DNA of 64,000 nucleotides, taken from Maricaulis sp039978735 (GTDB taxonomy: Bacteria > Pseudomonadota > Alphaproteobacteria > Caulobacterales > Maricaulaceae). A program made the translations under genes and the position numbers. The stretch spans positions 62,001-126,000 of the forward strand of contig NZ_JBDWAS010000015.1 in the NCBI RefSeq assembly GCF_039978735.1. Reading direction: 5' to 3'. Below are positions 43,981-52,781 of the stretch, piece after piece. Under the pieces are notes generated by a model. The model saw only the letters and a program-made list of their open reading frames with translations. It had not been told where the DNA came from and made no database searches. Within the stretch, counting starts at the first letter, position 1. Each line of letters opens with the position of its first letter.

Positions 43981-44817
43981 GTGAAGGCTTTCGTCGAGAG
44001 TTCGCATTTCCGCAACTTCATCATGACGCTGATCGTGATCAACGCGATCACGCTGGGGCTGGAAACCTATCCCTATGAAGGCGACTGGTTCACCACCTGG
44101 CTGCCGATGATGGACCGCATCATCGTGGGGGTTTTCGTCGTCGAGCTGACCCTCAAGCTGATCGCCTACCGCCACCGCTTCTTCCTGTCGGGCTGGAACT
44201 GGTTCGACCTGTTCGTGATCACGGTATCCGTCATCCCGGCGGCCGGCGGGTTCTCTGTCCTGCGGGCGCTGCGGATCGTGCGGGCCTTCCGCCTGTTCTC
44301 GGTGATGCCGGATCTGCGCAAGGTCGTGGAAGCCCTGCTCAACGCCATCCCGGGCATGGGGGCCGTAATCGCGGTGCTGGGCCTGATGTTCTACGTCTCC
44401 GCCGTGATGGCGACCAAGCTCTATGGCGAGGCCGTTCCCGAACGCTTCGGCACGCTGGGCGACAGCGCCTTCGCCCTGTTCCAGGTGATGACGCTGGAAG
44501 GCTGGGCGTCCGATGTCGCCATTCCGGTGATGGAAACCCATCCCTGGGCCTGGATCTTCTTTGTCGTCTTTATCGTGCTGACCAGTTTCGCGGTGCTGAA
44601 CCTGTTCATCGCCATCATCGTGGACAGCCTGCAGTCCAAGCATTTCGACGACGAAGAGGCCCGCGATGCCGAGGCCGATGCCGACCGGGAAATCCTGCAC
44701 ACCGAGATCGCCGGCTTGCGCGCCGAGATTGCGGCCCTGACCGCGGTCGTTCAGCGCTCGCTGGGCGAGGCGCCGTCTTCGAGCAGTTCGGAAAACGCGG
44801 ACGACAGGTCGGAATAG
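43981..44817 (+). CDS. Bacterial voltage-gated sodium channel (NaChBac type)
   Basis: The 278-residue protein has six membrane helices. S4 contains regularly spaced arginines (VLRALRIVRAFRLFSV, about residues 94-110), and the pore loop has TLEGWASD with the selectivity glutamate at about residue 173. NaChBac members usually read TLESW; here Ser is replaced by Gly. A coiled C-terminal region follows (about residues 222-260). The GTG at 43981 is preceded by GGAGGGG. The 3' end overlaps the convergent PBP gene by 67 bases. Confidence 0.9.
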   Translation: MKAFVESSHFRNFIMTLIVINAITLGLETYPYEGDWFTTWLPMMDRIIVGVFVVELTLKLIAYRHRFFLSGWNWFDLFVITVSVIPAAGGFSVLRALRIVRAFRLFSVMPDLRKVVEALLNAIPGMGAVIAVLGLMFYVSAVMATKLYGEAVPERFGTLGDSAFALFQVMTLEGWASDVAIPVMETHPWAWIFFVVFIVLTSFAVLNLFIAIIVDSLQSKHFDDEEARDAEADADREILHTEIAGLRAEIAALTAVVQRSLGEAPSSSSSENADDRSE

Positions 44818-46721
44818 AAAGCCGCCAGCCGCTCTTCACGCTCGGACCGCGTGCGCGGTGCCGGGGCGCTCAGGGCACGGGCCGGCAGGCCTTCGTGCAC
44901 CCGCACCATGAAGTCGCGCCAGATCTGGGCCGGCAGGCCGCCACCCGTCACATTCTCCATCGGGCTGTCATCATCATTGCCGACCCAGACGCCCGCCGTG
45001 TAGTCGGCGGTGTAGCCGATGAACCAGGCATCGCGGAAGGACTGGCTGGTGCCGGTCTTGCCTGCCGAGGCGCGGCCCGGCAGGGCGGCCCGGCGGCCGG
45101 TGCCGGTCATCACGACATCCTGCAGCATGGTCGACATGGCCTGGGCCGTTTCCGTCTCCAGCGCCCGTTCGGCACCGGGATCGCGATGCTCGTACAGCAC
45201 ATCGCCGCGCGAGTTCGTGATCGAGAGAATGAAGTAGGGCGCGCGGCGTTCACCGTCATTGGCAAACACCGAATAGGCGGCGGTCAGCTCGACCAGGTTC
45301 ACTTCCGCGGCGCCGAGCGCGATGGCCGGCAGTTCGGGCAGGTCGGAGCGGATGCCCAGCCGATGGCCCATTTCCACGATGCGGCCGATCCCGACCTCGT
45401 CGGCGACCTGGACGGCAACCGTGTTGATCGAGCGCTTGAGGGCTTCCTGCAGGGTGACCAGACCGCGATAGGAGCCGGAGAAATTCTGCGGTGTCCAGCC
45501 TTCCAGATCGACCGGTTCGTCCCACACCGCCGATGACGGGTCGTAGCCCGCCTCCAGCGCCGCGGCGAAGACGATGGGCTTGAAGGCCGAGCCCGGCTGG
45601 CGCTGGGCCTGGAGGGCGCGGTTGAACTGGCTGTCGCGATAGTCCCGCCCGCCGGCGAAGGCACGGATCGCTCCGTCCGGCGCCAGCAGCACGATAGCGG
45701 CTTCGCCGGCATTGGCAGCTTCGCCCTGTTCGGACAAGACGCGCTCCACGGTCTCGTTCGCGGCGCGGGCGAGGGCCGGGTCCAGCGTGGTGCGGATGAT
45801 CAGGTCAGGGATGTCGCCCGGGACCAGGCGCTGTGCCTCGGCCAGGGCCATGTCGAAGGCGTGGCCCCAGTTCGATGTGGCGTTGGGATCGGAGGTGTCG
45901 GCGACGGGTTCTGCCGGATCGGCAAGCGCCTCGGCGTGCTCGGTCGCCGTGATGTAGCCGGCTTCCTCCATCGCGGCGAGCACCTGGGCGGCGCGGGCGC
46001 GGGCGGCATCCAGATTGACGGTCGGGTCGAGCCGGCTCGGCGCCTTGGGCAGGGCGGCCAGCAGGGCGGCTTCTGCCAAGGTGAGCTCGGTGGCAGACTT
46101 GTCGAAATAGCGTTCGGCGGCGGCTTCGATGCCGTAGGCGCGGGCGCCCAGATAGATGCGGTTGAGGTAGAGCTCAAGAATCTCCGTCTTGGACAGCTGG
46201 CGCTCCAGCGCCCGCGCCAGCCGCATCTCCTGGATCTTGCGGCGCAGCTCGCGGTCGGGGGTAAGCATGAGATTCTTCACCAGCTGCATGGTGATGGTCG
46301 AACCGCCCTCGACCGTGGCGCCGGCCCGGAAATTCCGCCAGAGCGCCCGGGCGACACCGCGGAAATCGACGCCGGTATGCTGGTAGAAGCGCTGGTCCTC
46401 GATGGCGAGAAAGGCCTGCGGCACGTGTTCGGGCAGGCTCTCCAGGGCGACGGCGCGGGCATAGAGCGGACCGCGCACAGCGAGGACCCGGCCTTCGCGG
46501 TCGGCCAGGGTGACGGCCGGTTCGCGGCGGACATTCCACAGCTCGGCGGCGCTTTGCGGCGCGGACGGCAGATCGTGGAAGGCCCAGTGCCAGCCAGCGA
46601 AGGCAAAGGAGACGAGCATGATCGCAATCAGCGCCAGCGATCCGCCCACGATCAGGCGGCGGCGCTGTTCGCGCCGGTCGCGTTCCATCATGTGATCCGC
46701 GCGAAACGGCTCCTGGTACAT
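44751..46721 (-). CDS. mrcA: Penicillin-binding protein 1A-type glycosyltransferase/transpeptidase
   Basis: The 656-residue bifunctional peptidoglycan synthase has one N-terminal membrane anchor, a GT51 domain with EDQRFYQHTGVDFRGVARA and GGSTITMQLVKNL, and a transpeptidase domain with the SxxK motif (QPGSAFKP), SIN (KRSINTVAVQ) and KTG (AGKTGTSQSFRDAWF). It polymerises and cross-links glycan strands on the outer face of the inner membrane. ATG 46721 is preferred to TTG 46733. Its end overlaps the sodium-channel gene. Confidence 0.9.
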   Translation of the reverse strand: MYQEPFRADHMMERDRREQRRRLIVGGSLALIAIMLVSFAFAGWHWAFHDLPSAPQSAAELWNVRREPAVTLADREGRVLAVRGPLYARAVALESLPEHVPQAFLAIEDQRFYQHTGVDFRGVARALWRNFRAGATVEGGSTITMQLVKNLMLTPDRELRRKIQEMRLARALERQLSKTEILELYLNRIYLGARAYGIEAAAERYFDKSATELTLAEAALLAALPKAPSRLDPTVNLDAARARAAQVLAAMEEAGYITATEHAEALADPAEPVADTSDPNATSNWGHAFDMALAEAQRLVPGDIPDLIIRTTLDPALARAANETVERVLSEQGEAANAGEAAIVLLAPDGAIRAFAGGRDYRDSQFNRALQAQRQPGSAFKPIVFAAALEAGYDPSSAVWDEPVDLEGWTPQNFSGSYRGLVTLQEALKRSINTVAVQVADEVGIGRIVEMGHRLGIRSDLPELPAIALGAAEVNLVELTAAYSVFANDGERRAPYFILSITNSRGDVLYEHRDPGAERALETETAQAMSTMLQDVVMTGTGRRAALPGRASAGKTGTSQSFRDAWFIGYTADYTAGVWVGNDDDSPMENVTGGGLPAQIWRDFMVRVHEGLPARALSAPAPRTRSEREERLAAFYSDLSSAFSELLEDGASPSER

Positions 46722-46807
46722 GCTTTTTGCCAACCCCGAATGCCTGGCTGCGTGTTAGGCTCGCCCTGTCTAAAGCCTATCAATAGCGGCGGAATTCAGG
46801 CGGGACC

Positions 46808-47260
46808 ATGCCTCAGCCTTTCTGGAAAATGAAATCTCTGGACCAGATGTCCCGTGCCGAGTGGGAATCGCTCTGCGACCATTGCGGAAAGTGCTGCCTG
46901 ATCAAGCTGGAGGATGAGGATACCGGGCTGCGCATGGAGACCGATGTCGCCTGCACGCTGTTCGATTGCGAGAATGGCGGCTGCCGCAATTATCCGCATC
47001 GCCATACCCAGGTGCCGGACTGTGTCGTGCTGACACCGGACAATATCCGCACCCTGCCCTGGATCCCGAAAACCTGTGCCTACCGGCTGATCGCCGAGGG
47101 CAAGGATCTTTTTGACTGGCACCCGCTCGTGACCGGCGATCCGCACTCCACCGCCAAGGCGGGCATGAGCGTGGCCGGTCAGGTGGTCAGCGAGGACGAT
47201 TTCGACGGCGACCCTGACTGGGAAGAACACATCGTGGAATGGCCGGGGGAAGAGGACTGA
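46808..47260 (+). CDS. YcgN family cysteine cluster protein
   Basis: The 150-residue protein has the YcgN/UPF0260 set of cysteines: CDHCGKCCL (about residues 23-31), ACTLFDC, GCRNYPHR and PDCVVLTP. These suggest metal or cluster binding. It starts MPQPFWKMKSLDQMS. It lacks a signal peptide. It is divergent from the PBP gene and is followed by a palindromic-repeat block. The function of the family is unknown. Confidence 0.92.
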   Translation: MPQPFWKMKSLDQMSRAEWESLCDHCGKCCLIKLEDEDTGLRMETDVACTLFDCENGGCRNYPHRHTQVPDCVVLTPDNIRTLPWIPKTCAYRLIAEGKDLFDWHPLVTGDPHSTAKAGMSVAGQVVSEDDFDGDPDWEEHIVEWPGEED

Positions 47261-47276
47261 GGGCCGAAGGCAGTGT

Positions 47277-47388
47277 CTTCCCCCTCATCCGCCCTGCGGG
47301 CACCTTCTCCCTTGGGGAGAAGGGGGCCTTCGTGACACGCGCAACCGGAACTCCCTCTCCCTGGGGAGAGGGCGGGGAGAGGGGGAAA
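47277..47388. repeat. Palindromic repeat block, family A
   Basis: The segment contains the dispersed sequence CCCTCATCCGCCC...GGGCACCTTCTCCC and its palindromic partner (CCTTCTCC with GGGAGAAGG), then CCCTCTCC with GGGAGAGGG. The same family is present at 60120-60256 and at the right end (63966-64000). It lies between the ends of convergent genes. Confidence 0.85.
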
Positions 47389-47418
47389 GCACCGGCCTTC
47401 GCCCTCCCCAACGCGTCT

Positions 47419-47622
47419 CTAGCTGAACACCGCCTTGTCCTTGGCGCCGAGGGCCTTGAAGACCATGGCGGCCGGGCAGAAGCCGGTGAAGCTGGTCTGG
47501 ATCTGGTTGAGGCCGACGAAGGCGGTGAGCAGCAGCCACCATTCGCTGACCTGCCAGGCGAGGATCGCCGAGAGAAGGGTCATGCAGCCGGCGAAAAGCA
47601 TGACGGCACGTCCGAGAGTCAT
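47419..47622 (-). CDS. YgaP-like DUF2892 membrane protein
   Basis: The 67-residue protein has two membrane helices (about residues 6-25 and 28-45). It has GFCPAAMVFKALG near the end, the pattern of the YgaP-like DUF2892 transmembrane domain that in several proteins is joined to a rhodanese. Here the rhodanese is a separate gene upstream in the operon. AAGGAG lies seven bases before ATG 47622. It overlaps the end of the RND gene by four bases. Confidence 0.85.
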   Translation of the reverse strand: MTLGRAVMLFAGCMTLLSAILAWQVSEWWLLLTAFVGLNQIQTSFTGFCPAAMVFKALGAKDKAVFS

Positions 47623-50600
47623 GAGGTTTCTCCTTGATGGGACGCTTCGGAAAGGGCCGGCCGGTAGGGCGCATCGCCGTCCTTGAAGACGATGTAGATC
47701 GCCGGGATAACCAGCACGGTAAGAAGGGTGGACGAGGCGAGGCCGAACAGGAGCGAGATCGCCAGGCCCTGGAAGATCGGATCGCCCAGGATGACCGAGG
47801 CGCCGATCATCGCGGCGATCGCGGTCAGGAGGATCGGCTTGAAGCGGATCGCGCCGGCCCGCAGCAGGGTCTCCCGCAGGGGCTCGCCCTCCTCGGCGCC
47901 GTGGCGGATGAAGTCGACCAGCAGGATCGAGTTTCGCACGATAATCCCGGCCAGGGCGATGAAGCCGATCATCGAGGTGGCGGTGAAGGCGGCGCCGAAA
48001 ACCCAGTGCCCGAAGATGATTCCGATGAAGGTCAGCGGGATCGGCGTCAGGATGATCAGCGGCACCCGGAACGATCCGAACTGCGCCACAACCAGCACAT
48101 AGATGCCCAATAGCGCCACCATGAAGGCCGCACCCATGTCGCGGAAGGTGACATAGGTGATTTCCCACTCGCCGTCCCACAGCAGGGTGACCTCCTCATC
48201 GCCCGGCGGCTGACCATACATCCGGATTTGGGGGGCGGGGATATCCTCGCTCCAATCCCGTTCCGCGAGGGCGTCCTGGACGGCGAACATGCCGTAGATC
48301 GGCGCCTCGAAATCGCCGGCCAGTTCGGCCATCACCATTTCGGCATAGCGGCCGTCGCGGCGGAAGATCGGGTAGGAGCCGTCCTCCTCGGTGATCGAGA
48401 CCACATCGCCCAGCTCCACCACGGTGCGGTCGCCCGGCAGGGTGTTGGCGGGAACGGGGGTGGAGGCGAGGCGTTCGGTCCAGCTGCGGTCGCTGCGCGG
48501 CAGTTCCACGGCGATCTCGACCGGATTGCGGCCTTCGCCGCGATGGGAATAGCCCACCGTGGTGCCGCCGATCAGGGCGCCGATCGTGTCGTAGACATCC
48601 GATTGCTGGACGCGGAAATATTCCAGGCTGTCCTGGTCAATGGCGATGCGCAGGCGCGGCCGCGGCTCGCCGAAGCCGTCATTGACGTCGACGACATAGG
48701 GCACGCTCTCGAAGGCGGCGCGGACTTCGCGGGCGACAGCGCGTCGGGTTTCCGCATCGGGACCGTAGATCTCCGCCAGCAGGGTTGCCAGCACGGGCGG
48801 GCCCGGCGGGATTTCCGCGACCTGGACGGAGGTGCCCTCAGGCAGGTCCATGCCGGCCAGCAGCTCGCGGGCCTCCAGCGCGATCTCGTGCGAGGCGCGG
48901 TCGCGATGGTGTTTGGGCAGGAGATTGACCTGGAGGTCACCCTGTTCCGGCCGGCTGCGCAGATAATAGTGGCGCACCAGCCCGTTGAAATTGAACGGCG
49001 CAGACGTGCCGGCATGGGCCTGGATCGAGACCGCTTCCGGAATCGCGGCCAGCCGGCCGGCGGCCTCGGTGAGCACCCGGTCGGTGCGTTCCAGCGTGGC
49101 GCCTTCGGGCAGGTCGATAATGACCTGGAATTCCGACTTGTTGTCGAAGGGCAGGAGTTTCACCGTCACGCCCTTGAAGTAGAAGGCGGACATGGAAACC
49201 AGGGTGAGCACGCCCACCGTCAGGAGCAGGGTCCAGGCGGGCTTGCGTCCGGCGACAATGGGTGTGGCGACGCGGCGGTAGAGCCGGCCGAGAATGCCCT
49301 CATGGCCTTCGGCATGGCCGGAGACATCGGATTTGCGGCGGCCGGCGATCATCATCATCAGCCAGGGCGTGAGCACCATGGCGACAAAGAAAGAGAAGAT
49401 CATCGCGGCCGAGGCATTGACCGGGATCGGCGCCATGTAGGGCCCCATCAGGCCCGACACGAACAGCATGGGCAGGAGGGCCGCGACCACGGTGAGGGTG
49501 GCGACGATGGTGGGATTGCCCACTTCGGCCACGGCCTCGACGGCAGCGGTGATGCGCGGCCGCCCGTCCTTCATCGCCCAGTGGCGGGCGATATTCTCGA
49601 TCACCACGATGGCGTCGTCGACCAGGATGCCGATGGAGAAGATCAGCGCGAACAGCGAGACGCGGTTGATCGTGTAGCCCATCAGGTTGGACGCAAACAG
49701 CGTCATAAGGATGGTGGTCGGGATGACGACCAGCACGACCAGGCCTTCGCGCCAGCCGATCACGAACGTGACCAGCAGCACGATGGAGACGGTGGCGAGG
49801 CCGAGGTGGAAGAGTAGCTCGTTGGCCTTCTCGTTGGCGGTCTCGCCGTAATTGCGGGTGACGGTGACCTCGACGCCCTCGGGGATCAGGCTGCCGCGCA
49901 GCAGGTCGAGGCGTTCCAGTATGTGTTCGGAGACGACGACCGCATTGGCGCCCTCGCGCTTGGCCAGGGCCAGGGTGACGGCGGGCGTGCGCTGCCAGCT
50001 GGCGGTGGAGCCGTGCGCATCCTCGCCATGACTGCCGTCGCTCCCCTCGCGGGTGAACATCCAGGCGCGGGCACCGGCCGGCTCGGCACCGACAATGACA
50101 TCTGCCACATCGCGCACATAGACCGGGCGTCCGTCGCGCGCGGTGAGCAGGAGCAGGCCGATATCGGGCACGCCCTGCAGTGTCTGGCCGGCGGTGACGA
50201 AGCGCGTGGTGTCATTGCCGCTCACCTGGCCGGCGGGGAAGGCGCGGTTGGCCTCGGCGATGCGGCCGGCGAGCTGTTGCAGGGTGACGCCGTATTGCGA
50301 CAGGCGTTCCGGATCCGGTTCGACACGGATCTGGTCGGCGCGGCCACCGGTGATATAGGTCAGGCCGACATCGTCGACCGACATCAGCGCGGCGCGCAAT
50401 TCCTCGGCGATATTGTAAAGGGCATTGTCGTCCCAGTGCCCGGCCACGGCGGGCGCGGGCGACAGGGTCAGCGCGACAATGGCGACATCGTCAATGCCGC
50501 GGCCGACGATCAGCGGCGGATTGATGCCGTGGGGGATGCGGTCGAGATTGGCGTTGATCCGCTCGTGCACGCGCAGGATCGCGTCGTCGGCATCGGTGCC

Positions 50601-50906
50601 GACATCGAAGCGCGCGGTGACCATCACCTGGTCGTCTTCGGTCTGGGAATAGACGTGTTCGACATTCTCGATCGATCGGATGATCGTCTCGAGCGGTTCG
50701 GTGACCAGCTCCACCGCGTCCGGTGCGCGCAGGCCCGGCGCGGCGACCATCACATCGACCATCGGCACGGAGATCTGCGGTTCTTCCTCGCGCGGGATGA
50801 CCATCAGGGCGATCAGGCCCATGGCCAGCGAGGCCAGCAGGATGAGCGGCGTCAGCGGCGAGCGGATGAAACCCTTCGCCAGATGTCCGGAAAGACCCAG
50901 CTTCAT
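47619..50906 (-). CDS. RND efflux transporter permease
   Basis: The 1095-residue inner-membrane pump has the AcrB/MexF topology: twelve helices with two large periplasmic loops (about residues 35-350 and 560-880). The proton-relay aspartates are visible in GILVDDAIVVIEN (helix 4). The N-terminus and the loop signature suggest a hydrophobe/amphiphile- or heavy-metal-related RND; the substrate cannot be told. Start ATG 50906 overlaps the stop of the adaptor gene. No outer-membrane factor gene is in the operon, so a TolC-like partner must be encoded elsewhere. Confidence 0.92.
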   Translation of the reverse strand: MKLGLSGHLAKGFIRSPLTPLILLASLAMGLIALMVIPREEEPQISVPMVDVMVAAPGLRAPDAVELVTEPLETIIRSIENVEHVYSQTEDDQVMVTARFDVGTDADDAILRVHERINANLDRIPHGINPPLIVGRGIDDVAIVALTLSPAPAVAGHWDDNALYNIAEELRAALMSVDDVGLTYITGGRADQIRVEPDPERLSQYGVTLQQLAGRIAEANRAFPAGQVSGNDTTRFVTAGQTLQGVPDIGLLLLTARDGRPVYVRDVADVIVGAEPAGARAWMFTREGSDGSHGEDAHGSTASWQRTPAVTLALAKREGANAVVVSEHILERLDLLRGSLIPEGVEVTVTRNYGETANEKANELLFHLGLATVSIVLLVTFVIGWREGLVVLVVIPTTILMTLFASNLMGYTINRVSLFALIFSIGILVDDAIVVIENIARHWAMKDGRPRITAAVEAVAEVGNPTIVATLTVVAALLPMLFVSGLMGPYMAPIPVNASAAMIFSFFVAMVLTPWLMMMIAGRRKSDVSGHAEGHEGILGRLYRRVATPIVAGRKPAWTLLLTVGVLTLVSMSAFYFKGVTVKLLPFDNKSEFQVIIDLPEGATLERTDRVLTEAAGRLAAIPEAVSIQAHAGTSAPFNFNGLVRHYYLRSRPEQGDLQVNLLPKHHRDRASHEIALEARELLAGMDLPEGTSVQVAEIPPGPPVLATLLAEIYGPDAETRRAVAREVRAAFESVPYVVDVNDGFGEPRPRLRIAIDQDSLEYFRVQQSDVYDTIGALIGGTTVGYSHRGEGRNPVEIAVELPRSDRSWTERLASTPVPANTLPGDRTVVELGDVVSITEEDGSYPIFRRDGRYAEMVMAELAGDFEAPIYGMFAVQDALAERDWSEDIPAPQIRMYGQPPGDEEVTLLWDGEWEITYVTFRDMGAAFMVALLGIYVLVVAQFGSFRVPLIILTPIPLTFIGIIFGHWVFGAAFTATSMIGFIALAGIIVRNSILLVDFIRHGAEEGEPLRETLLRAGAIRFKPILLTAIAAMIGASVILGDPIFQGLAISLLFGLASSTLLTVLVIPAIYIVFKDGDAPYRPALSEASHQGETS

Positions 50907-51886
50907 GGCTGCACCAGCACGTCGCCGGCGGCGATGCCGCCGAGAATTTCAATACCGTCTGCGGTCTCGCGGCCGCGCTGGACGACAATGTCCACGACAT
51001 GGCCATCGGCCTCGCGCAGGCGGACATAGTCGACGCCATAGCGGTTGATCAGGAAGGCTTCGGGTACGATGACGGCATCGCGCTCATCGACCTCGACATG
51101 CACGCGCACGCGTTCGCCGACAAAGTAATTGCCCAGCCCCTCGACGACGGCATCGGCGATGACGCGGCCGTCCTCGATGCGCGGATAGACCTGGCGGATA
51201 CGGCCGGTGGGTGCGACATCGCCGGTCAGGGCAGCCGCATCGACGGTCACCGTATCGCCTTCGGCAATCGTGCGGGCATGACGTTCCGGCAGGCGCAGGC
51301 GCAGAAGGTAGAGATCGGAGGCAATGGTGGCGACCTGTTCGCCCTGCAGTACGACCGAACCGGCGGTCACCGGTACGTCGAGCACGCGGCCGCTGGCCGG
51401 GGCGAGCACATCGCCCTCGCGCGATTGCTGCACCAGCACGGCGCGCTCCTGGCGGGCCGAGGCGAGCTGGCCTTCCAGCACATCGACCTGGGTCCGGGCC
51501 TGATCCAGACGCGCCTGGGGGAAGATCCCGCGGTCGAACAGGTCCTGGGCGCGGGTCAGGTCGATGCGGGCCTGGTCCAGCTGGGCCTGCAGGGACGAGG
51601 CGGTGGCGTTGATGGCGCCGATCTGCGGCGCCAGCCGGTCGTCCACCACCACGGCCAGCACATCGCCGGCCGCCACGGCATCGCCCTCATCCACACGCAG
51701 CTCGCCGATCGTGCCGGAGATGCGGGCGCGAGCGGCCACGGTGTCGATGCTCTCGACCGTGGCGAACACGGCCTTGCGGTCGGCAATCCGGGTCGCGGTG
51801 ACGGTGAAGCTCTCGCCCGGCTGGGCGAGGGCAGCGGGGGCGGTGACCGCGAGAAGGGCGGTCGCGAGGAGGCCGGCTTTCAGCAT
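50903..51886 (-). CDS. RND periplasmic adaptor (membrane fusion protein)
   Basis: The 327-residue protein has a signal peptide (AALAQPG, about residue 20). It contains two lipoyl half-motifs (ARISGTIGELRVDEGDAV and VLAPASGRVLDVPV), a coiled-coil hairpin between them (about residues 90-150), and a beta-barrel domain, the normal adaptor layout. It links the RND pump to an outer-membrane channel. It overlaps the pump gene by four bases and follows the rhodanese gene after 20 bases. Confidence 0.9.
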   Translation of the reverse strand: MLKAGLLATALLAVTAPAALAQPGESFTVTATRIADRKAVFATVESIDTVAARARISGTIGELRVDEGDAVAAGDVLAVVVDDRLAPQIGAINATASSLQAQLDQARIDLTRAQDLFDRGIFPQARLDQARTQVDVLEGQLASARQERAVLVQQSREGDVLAPASGRVLDVPVTAGSVVLQGEQVATIASDLYLLRLRLPERHARTIAEGDTVTVDAAALTGDVAPTGRIRQVYPRIEDGRVIADAVVEGLGNYFVGERVRVHVEVDERDAVIVPEAFLINRYGVDYVRLREADGHVVDIVVQRGRETADGIEILGGIAAGDVLVQP

Positions 51887-51906
51887 GGCGATCGGGCCTT
51901 TCCGGT

Positions 51907-52263
51907 TCAGCGGCTCTGGGGGTCGATAACGGCGCCGGTGGCCGGATCGATGGTGATGGTCGGCAGGCCGGACGTCTTCCAGGCCAGGAGGCCGCCCTTC
52001 ACATGGGCGGTGATCGGCACGCCGGCTTTCTGGCAGCGTTGCAGGGCGTCCATCGAGCGCTTGCCGGATCCGCAATGCAGGATCACCTCGCGGGACTTGT
52101 CGACCGGCAGGGATTGCGGATCGAAGGTCGACAGCGGGTGCAGCGAGGCGCCGTGCAGGCGCTCGGTGGCGTATTCGCGCGGTTCGCGCACATCGATCAG
52201 CACGGCCGTATTGTCCTGCAGGGCCTTGTAGACATCTTTCGGGTCGAGTTCGCGAAGGCTCAT
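51907..52263 (-). CDS. Rhodanese-like sulfurtransferase
   Basis: The 118-residue single-domain rhodanese has VLIDVREPREYATERLHGA near the N-terminus and a catalytic cysteine at about residue 64 in ILHCGSGKRS, followed by GLLAWKTSGLP. It should carry or transfer sulfane sulfur. It is the first gene of the rhodanese, adaptor, RND pump and DUF2892 operon and is divergent from an ArsR regulator. GGGAGA lies before ATG 52263. Confidence 0.92.
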   Translation of the reverse strand: MSLRELDPKDVYKALQDNTAVLIDVREPREYATERLHGASLHPLSTFDPQSLPVDKSREVILHCGSGKRSMDALQRCQKAGVPITAHVKGGLLAWKTSGLPTITIDPATGAVIDPQSR

Positions 52264-52301
52264 GTCGGGGTCTCCCTATGGGGCAAGCTGTGGGCCAAAA
52301 C

Positions 52302-52317
52302 ATTAGTTGACACTAAT
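52302..52317. promoter_or_regulatory. Palindromic operator ATTAGT-N4-ACTAAT
   Basis: A perfect 6-bp inverted repeat with a four-base spacer covers the -35 box of the regulator promoter. A second repeat AGCTA-TAT-TAGCT (52326-52338) covers its -10. Both lie between the divergent rhodanese operon and the ArsR gene. Confidence 0.7.
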
Positions 52318-52334
52318 TTAGTGGAAGCTATATT
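52307..52334 (+). promoter_or_regulatory. Promoter of the ArsR regulator gene
   Basis: TTGACA (52307-52312) and TATATT (52329-52334) are separated by 16 bases. Transcription would start near 52341, which leaves the start codon at 52378 inside the transcript. Confidence 0.7.
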
Positions 52335-52377
52335 AGCTGTCAATGATGTTTCAGATGCCGTGTTCGAGGTGACCCGC

Positions 52378-52707
52378 GTGACGACAATCGACCCGCAGAT
52401 CGCGCAATTGCAGGACCAGGCCGGCGATGCCGCGGCCTTCCTGAAACTGCTGGCCAATGAAAAGCGCCTCCTGATCCTGTGCCGTCTGGCGATGGGGGAG
52501 GCGACGGTGGGCGAGCTCACCGAGATTGCCGGCCTGTCGCAATCGGCCATGTCCCAGCACCTGGCAAAAATGCGCAGCGACGGTCTGGTGGAAGGGCGCA
52601 AATCCGGTCTCCAGGTCCACTATTCGATCAGCGACGAACGCTGTCTCGGCATCCTCATGCATCTGAAATCGCAGTTCTGCACCGTAGCCGATGCGGTGGC
52701 CGGATAG
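52378..52707 (+). CDS. ArsR family regulator, BigR/SqrR persulfide-sensor type
   Basis: The 109-residue winged-helix repressor has AAAFLKLLANEKRLLILCRL, the recognition helix QSAMSQHLAKMRSDGLV and the wing HYSIS. Cys35 (in LILC) and Cys101 (in SQFC) are 66 residues apart, as in BigR-type repressors whose two cysteines sense persulfides through a tetrasulfide link. A third cysteine is at about residue 89. The GTG at 52378 follows GAGGTG by six bases; in-frame GTGs at 52360 and 52369 are alternatives. It probably represses the divergent operon and itself. Confidence 0.85.
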   Translation: MTTIDPQIAQLQDQAGDAAAFLKLLANEKRLLILCRLAMGEATVGELTEIAGLSQSAMSQHLAKMRSDGLVEGRKSGLQVHYSISDERCLGILMHLKSQFCTVADAVAG

Positions 52708-52781
52708 ATTGATCCAACGCAAAGCCGGAGCGCGGTATTCCGGACAAGAATGACCCGTTGAAGCCGGGTCGGGAGGAAAAC

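Noticed and set aside
47185..47674. Small minus-strand frames over the family A repeat
   Set aside because: They are translations of the palindromic repeat (Pro/Ser/Gly/Arg-rich) and have no start signals.
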